Made by a program: the position numbers and the translations under genes. Below, piece by piece: positions 6,796 to 13,335 of a DNA stretch of 14,783 nt. Below the pieces are notes generated by a model. The model was not told the origin of the DNA and made no database searches. It saw nothing but the letters and a program-made list of their open reading frames with translations. Source of the stretch: Candidatus Bathyarchaeota archaeon (lineage in GTDB: Archaea; Thermoproteota; Bathyarchaeia; TCS64); contig DUKA01000177.1 of NCBI GenBank assembly GCA_013329615.1, positions 1 through 14,783 of the forward strand. Reading direction: 5' to 3'. The stretch's first letter is position 1. Every line of letters starts with the position of its first letter.

Positions 6796-6928
6796 GCGTA
6801 CCAGAGAGACACTCAGCAAGCACCCGACTCAAACGTTGAAATTTTTTCCGCGTTATTATGGGCTACGCAAACAATCAAACGAGAATTTTTTTTGGTTATA
6901 CCCTACTACGCACGCAAGGACGAGTAGG

Positions 6929-8095
6929 CTACGAGAAGACCTCCTCAAACCTCTTCACAAGCTCCTTCTCTTGCCCCGGCAGCAGCATCAACGTGTTGAC
7001 GATGAAGTTGTTACTGTCCCCCCAGTACCTGACCCAGACCTCCGGATCCCCATCCTTCAACTCCTTCACGATCGCCGACACCTCGTCGATGGTCTTGTCG
7101 ATGAAATGGACATTCAACCCGAGCGTGTTATAGGCGATCCCCGCCCCACTCTTGGGCAGGTAGCTGAAACGCGCCTCCTTGAGCCCAGGCAGCTTCCTTA
7201 TCCTCTTCTCGATGTACCTCGCCCTCTCCCAAGCCGGGGCGATCCTCTCCGCCTCGTGATCGAGAGCCATCCACCTCTTGAAGGCGACAATCAGCCCAAC
7301 GATCTCCTGCCTGTCCAGCTTGTAGCCGCGGCCGATGCCCCTCCACTTCCCGGGCGTCTCGTCGGGACCCGACTCCGCCCCGATGAAGCTGTGCAACATC
7401 ATCGCCTCGACAAGCCCCTTCTTACCGATGGCGAAGCCCGTGCTGTTCGGCCCGAGCACATACTTACCACCGAAGGCGACCACATCCGCACCCATATCCA
7501 TGTAAGACTTGAAGTTACTCGTCGGATACGTCATCCCAGCCGCGTCCACGATGACGGGCACCCTATGACTGTGAGCCATCTTCAGAAGCTCCTTCAGCCC
7601 CGGCACACCCCTCTTCGGACCAGTCGGATACGCGTAGTGGATCGCAGCCGTCTTATCGGTTATCGCCGCCTCAAACTCGTCCACACCACAGCCCCAGTTC
7701 TCATCACCCACCATGACGAACCTGCCGCCCGCCACCTCCATGGCGCGGTCGTAGACGTAGAGCCTGTTGCACCTCTGAATGATGATCTCGTTCCTCATCC
7801 CCTCCGTGTTGGGGAGGCGCCTCATCTTCTCCGGGTCCTTACCCGCGATGCAGGCCGCCGCGGCGAGGGTCAGCGCCGCGAAACCACCGCTCGTGATGAT
7901 GGCGGCCTCGGCACCCGTCCCCTCCGCGATGATCTGACCCCCCTTCGTCATGAGGTCCCACATGTTACAGTAGCCGCCGTTCGCCCTCTCCATCGCCTCC
8001 TGCACCTCCTTAGGCACAGTACTGCCACCCAGCCGGGTGAGGGCAAACGCAGCGTTCACGACGCGCTTGACGCCAAGCTCAGAATAGACACTCAT
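6929..8095 (-). CDS. SelA-like PLP-dependent enzyme (fold type I)
   Basis: A 388-residue PLP enzyme related to selenocysteine synthase SelA and to the SelA-like DgaE lyases. Landmarks: RVVNAAFALTRLGGSTVP at the N-terminus (the family's N-a-x-G-t-l-T/G pattern), SGGFAALTLAAAACIAGKDP in the cofactor region, VIVDAAG with D184 expected to pair with the PLP ring nitrogen, and VAFGGKYVLGPNSTG with K211 as the probable Schiff-base lysine. True SelA function (Ser-tRNA-Sec to Sec-tRNA-Sec) is unlikely because archaea use SepSecS and the protein lacks SelA's N-terminal domain. Ammonia-lyase or aldolase-like activity on an amino acid or amino sugar acid is more plausible. The ATG at 8095 is preferred over an upstream GTG (8155): it begins the family match, and a TATA-like element lies 28 bases upstream. 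The NIP7-like gene ends 43 bases before it. Confidence 0.8.
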   Translation of the reverse strand: MSVYSELGVKRVVNAAFALTRLGGSTVPKEVQEAMERANGGYCNMWDLMTKGGQIIAEGTGAEAAIITSGGFAALTLAAAACIAGKDPEKMRRLPNTEGMRNEIIIQRCNRLYVYDRAMEVAGGRFVMVGDENWGCGVDEFEAAITDKTAAIHYAYPTGPKRGVPGLKELLKMAHSHRVPVIVDAAGMTYPTSNFKSYMDMGADVVAFGGKYVLGPNSTGFAIGKKGLVEAMMLHSFIGAESGPDETPGKWRGIGRGYKLDRQEIVGLIVAFKRWMALDHEAERIAPAWERARYIEKRIRKLPGLKEARFSYLPKSGAGIAYNTLGLNVHFIDKTIDEVSAIVKELKDGDPEVWVRYWGDSNNFIVNTLMLLPGQEKELVKRFEEVFS

Positions 8096-8119
8096 AGAAG
8101 GGAGAGGCGCCACGAGGCG

Positions 8120-8126
8120 ATAAAAC
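8120..8126 (-). promoter_or_regulatory. Putative TATA box of the SelA-like gene
   Basis: On the minus strand this reads TTTTATC, centred 28 bases before the ATG at 8095, in the short gap after the NIP7-like gene. It suggests that the SelA-like gene can be transcribed separately, possibly leaderless, as well as by read-through. Confidence 0.4.
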
Positions 8127-8138
8127 AGTTTGCAGCGC

Positions 8139-8600
8139 CTACTCTTCGAGGCCACGTTCCCTGCGGAGGAAGTCGCCGAGGTCGAAGAGGTTTTTCAACA
8201 GCATCTTACCCCCACGCGTCTCGACCCTACCATAGCCGAGGCAGTCGTCGCCCATCATAACGAGGAAGCAGGCGCCCTCCTCCAGCTCCCCCTCGCTCTT
8301 GGTGATGCTCTCCCCGAAGACATCCCGCCCGCACGCGAAGAGCCACCCGACCCTCTCGTCGACCCACACCTTGTTCGGCCCCTGCATCCTGCCAAGCTCG
8401 CGCAGCAGACCGGCGCTGGGAATGAACTCCCCCCTCGTCCGCCCGAGGAGCTTGCCCGCGTAGACCATCCTGCCCCTGTCACGGATGTGCGCCGCGACGT
8501 CGGCGCCGACGGCGAAGCGCCTGTCGTTTAGGTTCATCCTCATGCCCCCCGGCTCGTAGACGGCTCCTATCGACGCGAGGAAATCCTTCAGCTCCCTCAT
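8139..8600 (-). CDS. NIP7-like PUA-domain RNA-binding protein
   Basis: A 153-residue protein in the style of NIP7, the archaeal/eukaryotic PUA-domain factor of large ribosomal subunit assembly. The middle and C-terminal parts follow the NIP7 pattern: YAGKLLGRTRGEFIPSAGLL, then NKVWVDERVGWLFACGRDVF, ESITKSEGELEEGACFLVMM with DDCLGYGRVE (the PUA strand pattern, normally D-x-P-L-G-x-G), and a final DLGDFLRRE like NIP7's D-I-G-D-Y-L-R. An N-terminal alpha/beta segment (RELKDFLASIG) precedes it. The ATG at 8600 overlaps the stop of the methyltransferase gene as ATGA, so the two are co-transcribed and probably translationally coupled. An RNA-binding partner role for the methyltransferase is inferred. 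The alternative is a free-standing version of the PUA-like domain that some RsmF-type methyltransferases carry at their C-terminus. Confidence 0.75.
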   Translation of the reverse strand: MRELKDFLASIGAVYEPGGMRMNLNDRRFAVGADVAAHIRDRGRMVYAGKLLGRTRGEFIPSAGLLRELGRMQGPNKVWVDERVGWLFACGRDVFGESITKSEGELEEGACFLVMMGDDCLGYGRVETRGGKMLLKNLFDLGDFLRRERGLEE

Positions 8601-9514
8601 GGCTTCACCACCTTGGCGACGAAGAAGCCCTGCGTCCCCGTCTCGTCGGGCCAGAACCTCCTGCACTTCGCGACCTCAGGACTCAGGCCGCGTCCAAGCA
8701 CCTCCATCAAGGCGGGGCTCCCCGGTCCATCGACCTGGCTCAGCTTCACGTCGTGATTTTCGAGGAGCCACTGCACGTTCAGCTCGTCCTCCTCCGGCTC
8801 GAGGCTGCACGTCGTGTAGACGAGTGTCCCCCCGGGCTTGAGCAGCCCCAACGCCGTCCCAAGGAGCCTCCTCTGCACCAACGAGTTTTTCTCGACGTCC
8901 CCTATGTCCCGCTTCGTGAACCACTCCCTGTCGGTCACAAAGTTACCCGAGCAAGGAGCGTCCAAGAGAATCTTATCGAATAGTTCGCTACCGTAGTCGA
9001 GGCTGGTAGCGTCAGCGCAGTAGGCAACGCAGTTCTCGACGCCTAGGCGCTCTAGGTTGTTCTCGAGCGCGTAGAGGCGGTCCCTCTTCACATCAACGGC
9101 GACGATGGCCCCCTTATTGCCCATCCACGCCGCCGCCTGCGCCGTCTTCCCCCCGGGCGCCGCGCACATATCCAGCACGACCTCCCCCGCCGTCGGCGCG
9201 AGCACTTCGATTGGGAACTGCGCCGCGGCCTCCTGTATCGCGTAGAGTCCGAGAAGGTACTCGAAGCTGGCACCGACGCTCGACTCTCCCCCCTCGGCGT
9301 GGAAGCCGTCGCGGAGCCAAGGGATTGGCGTCAGCTTGACACCCCTCGCGGAGAGCTTTTCCTCTAACTCCTCCCTGCTCGCGAGGAGGGTGTTGACCCG
9401 TATCGCGCGCCGCGTCCTCTCCCTCCCGGTCAGCTCGTGTCCCATGGTCTCGTATCGTTTGAGGAAGATGCCGGCGCCCATGGAACGCTTCTCAGCCAGA
9501 GGCGATTTAACCAT
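8597..9514 (-). CDS. NOL1/NOP2/Sun-family RNA cytosine-5 methyltransferase
   Basis: A 305-residue SAM-dependent enzyme that methylates carbon 5 of cytosine in rRNA or tRNA. Seen in order: an N-terminal RNA-binding part with RAIRVNTLLASREELEEKL, the segment GLYAIQEAAAQFP, the SAM-binding VVLDMCAAPGGKT, the second strand VAVDVKRDR, the motif IV cysteine in LLDAPCSG (C188), the motif VI catalytic cysteine in YTTCSLEPEEDE (C236), and a C-terminal GFFVAKVVK strand. Both cysteines needed by this family are present. No PUA domain is fused; a NIP7-like PUA protein follows with an ATGA overlap. The ATG at 9514 is chosen because it lies 20 bases from a TATA box (9531-9537). A GTG at 9520 and an ATG at 9481 are alternatives. 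The RNA target (tRNA position 72 as NSUN6-like, or rRNA) cannot be decided. Confidence 0.9.
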   Translation of the reverse strand: MVKSPLAEKRSMGAGIFLKRYETMGHELTGRERTRRAIRVNTLLASREELEEKLSARGVKLTPIPWLRDGFHAEGGESSVGASFEYLLGLYAIQEAAAQFPIEVLAPTAGEVVLDMCAAPGGKTAQAAAWMGNKGAIVAVDVKRDRLYALENNLERLGVENCVAYCADATSLDYGSELFDKILLDAPCSGNFVTDREWFTKRDIGDVEKNSLVQRRLLGTALGLLKPGGTLVYTTCSLEPEEDELNVQWLLENHDVKLSQVDGPGSPALMEVLGRGLSPEVAKCRRFWPDETGTQGFFVAKVVKP

Positions 9515-9530
9515 TCCCACACCAACCCAG

Positions 9531-9537
9531 ATTTATA
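9531..9537. promoter_or_regulatory. TATA element in the divergent methyltransferase/peptidase promoter region
   Basis: On the minus strand it reads TATAAAT, near-consensus and about 20 bases from the methyltransferase ATG (9514). Read rightwards the same bases are ATTTATA, about 40 bases before the TTG at 9573. It is the only strong AT-rich element in the 58 bases between the two starts, so it may serve both directions. Confidence 0.5.
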
Positions 9538-9572
9538 GCCCCGATGCCCCCTCACTTCACTGAGGCAGCAAG

Positions 9573-10607
9573 TTGAGACCGCGGGCGAGAGAACTCGGCA
9601 TCGAACTGGGCGCGATGAAGACAGGCAGGTTGAATGCCCTCACGGATGTCGAGGGCGTAGGTGTCGGCCACTCGACCCTCATCGAGGGCGACTCGGTCAG
9701 AACGGGCGTCACAGCCATAGTTCCCCACCAGGGCAACCTCATCGAGGACAAGGTCACAGCCGCCGTCGACCTCTTCAACGCCTACGGGAAATCCACAGGA
9801 CTCCCCCAGATCATCTACGAGGGCACCCTCGAGACCCCGATCATGCTCACTGAGACCCTCAACACTTGGCGCGTCGCCGACGCCATCGTCGACTACCACC
9901 GAGACAGGCTCGGCCTACAGCCACGCTCCCTCAACGTCGTCGTGGGAGAGACAAACGGCGGCTACCTCACGGACAACCTCGGGAGGCACATAGGGGTGGA
10001 GCAGGTCTTCGAGGCGCTCGACATCGCCCGGAGCCCCGCCGGCAGGGGCAAGGTGCAGGAAGGCAACGTCGGCGGAGGCACACCCATGACGGGCTACGGC
10101 TTCAAGGGCGGGATAGGCACCTCGAGCCGAGTCTGCGACGGCTTCACGGTCGGCGCCCTCGTCCAGTTAAACTGCGGAAGCAAGGAAGACCTGACCATCG
10201 CTGGCGTCCCCGTGGGCAAAGAGGTCAAGCTCCCCAAGAATCCCGAGGCGAGCCCCGGAAACAGCATAATGATGATAGTCGCCACCGACCTCGCCGTCGA
10301 GTCGCGCCAACTCTGGAAGATCGCCAAGAGGGCGGCGCTCGGCCTCGCCCGAACAGGCACATTCGGGGGCAACGGAAGCGGCGACTTCACGATCGCCTTC
10401 ACCACGGGGAAGAAGCCACACGAAGGACGGGGGGACGACTTCCTCAGCCCCGTCTACAAGGCGACCGTCGAGGCCACGGAGGAGGCGGTAGTCAACGCAC
10501 TATTCGCGGCAGAGACGATGAAGGGCTACCAGGGCCACGTGAGACACGCCCTCCCCCTCGAACAGGTGAGGGATATTTACCAAAAGTACGGTCGCCCCCT
10601 CGCGTAG
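9573..10607 (+). CDS. P1/DmpA-family (S58) aminopeptidase
   Basis: A 344-residue enzyme of the DmpA/BapA family, N-terminal nucleophile amidases that remove D-amino acids, beta-amino acids or ordinary N-terminal residues from peptides. The N-terminal pattern RPRARELGIELG, LNALTDVEGVGVGH and RTGVTAIVPHQGN is standard, as are LETPIMLTETLNTW and GNVGGGTPMTGYGFKGGIGT. In this family the protein cuts itself to expose a serine; the site here is predicted between N230 and S231 in SPGNSIMMIVATDLAV. RTGTFGGNGSGD follows, a conserved active-site region. I keep the TTG at 9573 because the family-typical RARELGI lies upstream of the first ATG (9615). No signal peptide is seen, so it is probably cytoplasmic. 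A class III aminotransferase gene follows after 50 bases and could use its products. Confidence 0.88.
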   Translation: MRPRARELGIELGAMKTGRLNALTDVEGVGVGHSTLIEGDSVRTGVTAIVPHQGNLIEDKVTAAVDLFNAYGKSTGLPQIIYEGTLETPIMLTETLNTWRVADAIVDYHRDRLGLQPRSLNVVVGETNGGYLTDNLGRHIGVEQVFEALDIARSPAGRGKVQEGNVGGGTPMTGYGFKGGIGTSSRVCDGFTVGALVQLNCGSKEDLTIAGVPVGKEVKLPKNPEASPGNSIMMIVATDLAVESRQLWKIAKRAALGLARTGTFGGNGSGDFTIAFTTGKKPHEGRGDDFLSPVYKATVEATEEAVVNALFAAETMKGYQGHVRHALPLEQVRDIYQKYGRPLA

Positions 10608-10612
10608 CTGGC

Positions 10613-10623
10613 AAATATTAAAC
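10613..10623 (+). promoter_or_regulatory. Putative TATA box of the class III aminotransferase gene
   Basis: AAATATTAAAC lies just after the peptidase stop codon and about 40 bases before the TTG at 10658, in otherwise GC-rich DNA. The aminotransferase may therefore have its own promoter despite lying only 50 bases after the peptidase gene. Confidence 0.45.
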
Positions 10624-10657
10624 ATCCGCAGGCGCCCCTTTTCCTCGGTGCATCTTC

Positions 10658-11989
10658 TTGCCCAGCCTCCGAGGCCCAAAGATAGTAACCAGCCTGCCCG
10701 GCCCACGCGTCGCCAAACTGCTCAAAGACTCGGGACTCGACCCCTCAAGTTACTCTAGCCCCATCGTCGACGAGGCGCGGGGCATATACATCAAGGATCC
10801 CGACGGCAACGTCTTCGTCGACCTCATCTCGGGTCGATGCGTCGTCAACACTGGGCACAACCACCCGCGCGTCGTCGAAGCCGTGAAAGCTCAGGCGGAC
10901 AGGAGCGTCCACTGGCAAACCGAGCAGGCGTTCACTCTCATCTGCCGCCTCGAGGAGATGCTGGGCTCCGGGCCGAAGCAGGTCTACTGGGGGCAGTCGG
11001 GGAGCCTGTCAAACGACCACGCCATCAAGGCCGTGCGCCGCATCAAGGGCAAGCCGACTATACTCAGCTTCACGGGCAGCTACCACGGCAGCAGCATGGG
11101 CGCGATAAGTCTCAGCGGATACGACCCGTCGATGAAGAGGCACTACGGCCCACTCGTCCCAAACATAGTGCACGTCCCCTACGCGAGTTGCTACCGGTGC
11201 CCCCTACGGCTGGAGCACCCCGGCTGCGCCCTCGCCTGCCTCGCCTACATCGAGGAGGTCGCCTTCAAGAGCTACGTCCCCGCCGACGAGGTGGCGGCCA
11301 TCTTCGTGGAACCCATACAGGGGGACGCGGGGTGGCATATACCGCCTCCCGGCTGGCATCAGGGGCTCAAGAAGCTCTGCGAGAAGTATGGAATACTCCA
11401 CGTGGCTGACGAGGTTCAAATGGGCTTCGGCAGGACGGGCACTTGGCTCGGGATGGATCACTGGGGGGTCAAGCCGGACGTCGTCATCCTCGGCAAGGCG
11501 ATGGGCAGCGGCGTCCCGATAAGCGCCGTCGTCCTCGGCAGGGACCTACTGGAGTCCACCGACCCCGAGCCCATACCCATACACGCGCAGAGCTTCAGCG
11601 CAACGCCGCTCGGCACAGCCGCCGCACACGCCACCATGGACGTGATACGCGACGAGCGCCTCTGCGAGAACTCAGAAAAGATGGGCGCCTACATGAAGCG
11701 CAGTCTGACTGAGCTGATGGATACGCATCCTTGCATCGGAGATGTCCGCGGCCTCGGCCTCCTCATAGGCATCGAGATAGTAAAGGACAGGGCGAAGAAG
11801 ACCCCCAACCTCGCTGCGGCGAACGCCATCTGTGCCGAGGCCTTCAAGCGGGGCGTCTACACGCTCAACATGGGCAGCTACGGAGGCAGGGCGATACGCG
11901 TCGCCCCACCACTAATCGTCACCGAGAAACAGATCGACACGATCGTGGAAGTAATCGACGAGTCGGTGAAGAGGGTAGAGAAACACTAG
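10658..11989 (+). CDS. Class III PLP-dependent aminotransferase (GABA/ornithine aminotransferase-like)
   Basis: A 443-residue fold-type-I enzyme of aminotransferase class III, which moves amino groups between an omega-, beta- or alpha-amino substrate and a 2-oxoacid; some archaeal relatives are amino-acid racemases. Motifs: DLISGRCVVNTGHNHPRVVEA near the start, GQSGSLSNDHAIK, GSYHGSSMGAISLSG, EPIQGDAGWHIPP, VADEVQMGFGRTG (D251 binds the PLP ring), and VILGKAMGSGVPI with K280 as the Schiff-base lysine. Four cysteines in YASCYRCP and GCALAC (C178, C181, C190, C194) are a trait of one archaeal/bacterial subgroup. Initiation at TTG 10658 gives the expected length and fits the TATA box; the first in-frame ATG would cut into the catalytic domain. 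The TAG stop interlocks with that of the next, convergent gene. The substrate is not readable from sequence. Confidence 0.88.
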   Translation: MPSLRGPKIVTSLPGPRVAKLLKDSGLDPSSYSSPIVDEARGIYIKDPDGNVFVDLISGRCVVNTGHNHPRVVEAVKAQADRSVHWQTEQAFTLICRLEEMLGSGPKQVYWGQSGSLSNDHAIKAVRRIKGKPTILSFTGSYHGSSMGAISLSGYDPSMKRHYGPLVPNIVHVPYASCYRCPLRLEHPGCALACLAYIEEVAFKSYVPADEVAAIFVEPIQGDAGWHIPPPGWHQGLKKLCEKYGILHVADEVQMGFGRTGTWLGMDHWGVKPDVVILGKAMGSGVPISAVVLGRDLLESTDPEPIPIHAQSFSATPLGTAAAHATMDVIRDERLCENSEKMGAYMKRSLTELMDTHPCIGDVRGLGLLIGIEIVKDRAKKTPNLAAANAICAEAFKRGVYTLNMGSYGGRAIRVAPPLIVTEKQIDTIVEVIDESVKRVEKH

Positions 11990-13281
11990 GGCTTATAGGA
12001 CTTTACGAAGTCCTCGGTCGCCTTCAGGTAGGCGTTCACGTCCTCCTTCGTGTGTGGGCTGCTTATCCAGCAGTGGCTCACGGTGGGGCTGAGGTAGATT
12101 ATGCCACTGTCGAGCATGTGTGCGAAGTATGCTTTGGTGGTGGGCATGTCGTTCTTGGCGCAGTCGCCGGCGTTTCTTGGTATCCTGCTCTGGAAGTGGA
12201 TGGCGAACGTGGAGCCTACGCCCGTGACCGTCGCGGGTATCTTCCCCCTCGAAAAGATGTCCTCCAACCCCTCCCTCATCCTCTTGCCGAGCCTGTCGAT
12301 GTCGATGTATATCTTGCCGTCCTTGAGCTGGTCGATTGTGACGCAGCCGGCGACCATGCTTATGGGGTTTCCGGTGAATGTGCCGCCGTGTGCGACGCGC
12401 TCCTCCGCCTTAGGGTACTTCCTCTGGTCTATGCGCTCCATGATATCGGCGGAGGCGCAGAAGGCGCCGATGGGGAAGCCGCCGCCTATGATCTTGCCGA
12501 GGATGGTCATGTCGGGCTTGACGCCGTAGAGTTCCTGTGCGCCGCCTGGGGCGAGGCGGAAACCGGTTATCACCTCGTCGAAGATGAGCAGCGTCCCCGT
12601 TTGCGTGCAGACCTCGCGTAGTCCCTGCAGGTAGCCGGGCTCGGGGGTGAGGAAGCCCGCCGCGCCCATGACCGGTTCGAGGATCATGCAGGCGTACTCC
12701 CTCGTCTTGAGCCTCTTCTTGGCGGCCTCGAGGTCGTTGTATGGGACTGCGTCGGTGTCCTCGGTCGTCTTGGGGTTGAGCCCCGCGGACTCGGATTTTG
12801 TGTATGGGTAACTGACCGCCTTGTGGAGGCTGTCGTAGCCGCCGTGCCACCCGCCTTGTATTTTGAGCATCTTCATCCTGCCCGTGTATCCGCGGGCTAG
12901 GCGCGTCCCGTAGAGGTTTGCCTCTGTTCCGCTGGCGCAGCAGCGCACCTGCTCGGCCGAGGGCACGTTGGCGACGATGCGCTCCGCCAACTCGATCTCA
13001 TGCTCGTGGCTGAAACCGATGTGCGTCCCGTAGGGAAGCTGCTTCTTCACCGCGTCGATGACCCTCTTCGGGCTGTGGCCGAGGATGAGCGCGCCGTGGC
13101 CCACCCAGAAGTCCGTGTACTCATTCCCATCCACGTCCCTGAGCTTGACGCCCTGAGCCTCCTCGACGAAGAACGGGTACGGCGGCAGAGCCCTTATCCC
13201 GTAGCTGACGCCAGCCGGCAGAACCTTACAAGCCCTATCATACAGCTCCTTAGACCTCGAAGTCTTACCCGCGAACACCAA
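11986..13281 (-). CDS. HemL-like class III aminotransferase
   Basis: A 431-residue PLP enzyme of the glutamate-1-semialdehyde 2,1-aminomutase (HemL) branch of class III. Landmarks: SKELYDRACKVLPAGVSYGIR, VKLRDVDGNEYTDFWVGHGALILGH, RCCASGTEANLYGTRLARGYTGR, KIQGGWHGGYD, LEPVMGAAGF, IFDEVITGFRL with D235, ILGKIIGGGFPIGAF with K263 as the PLP lysine, and HGGTFTGNPISM. The length equals HemL. However, the N-terminal signature of true HemL (G-G-V-N-S-P-V-R-A-F) is replaced by AGVSYGIRALPPYPFF, and no other haem gene is near, so a beta-amino-acid or other aminotransferase of this branch is at least as likely. Start is TTG 13281 (GTG 13278 is adjacent); AGGGG lies about 11 bases upstream. The PEPCK gene ends 54 bases before it on the same strand, so co-transcription is possible. 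Confidence 0.85.
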   Translation of the reverse strand: MVFAGKTSRSKELYDRACKVLPAGVSYGIRALPPYPFFVEEAQGVKLRDVDGNEYTDFWVGHGALILGHSPKRVIDAVKKQLPYGTHIGFSHEHEIELAERIVANVPSAEQVRCCASGTEANLYGTRLARGYTGRMKMLKIQGGWHGGYDSLHKAVSYPYTKSESAGLNPKTTEDTDAVPYNDLEAAKKRLKTREYACMILEPVMGAAGFLTPEPGYLQGLREVCTQTGTLLIFDEVITGFRLAPGGAQELYGVKPDMTILGKIIGGGFPIGAFCASADIMERIDQRKYPKAEERVAHGGTFTGNPISMVAGCVTIDQLKDGKIYIDIDRLGKRMREGLEDIFSRGKIPATVTGVGSTFAIHFQSRIPRNAGDCAKNDMPTTKAYFAHMLDSGIIYLSPTVSHCWISSPHTKEDVNAYLKATEDFVKSYKP

Positions 13282-13323
13282 ACCAGCAACCCCTAAGATG
13301 TTGAATGATGGAAGGCTGGGCGG

Positions 13324-13330
13324 TAAAAAG
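13324..13330 (-). terminator. Possible T-tract terminator after PEPCK
   Basis: On the minus strand CTTTTTA lies a few bases after the PEPCK stop codon (13336-13338), in the 54-base gap before the HemL-like gene. It could stop part of the transcription from PEPCK, or act as a weak TATA-like element for the next gene. Confidence 0.3.
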
Positions 13331-13335
13331 GTTGA

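Noticed and set aside
6340..6832. Two overlapping minus-strand open frames of 110-115 codons in the large gap
   Set aside because: Their sequences are translations of the tandem repeat units (repeated G-V-F or A-V-F pieces from the T-runs). They are cysteine- and tryptophan-rich without any domain pattern, and no convincing start site is seen.
6836..8260. A 474-codon open frame on the plus strand
   Set aside because: It is antisense to the SelA-like and NIP7-like genes. It is rich in R, H, P and L as expected from the complement of GC-rich codons, and shows no motif.
11731..12621. A 296-codon plus-strand open frame spanning the aminotransferase junction
   Set aside because: It runs out of frame through one aminotransferase and antisense through the other; the composition is that of a shadow frame.
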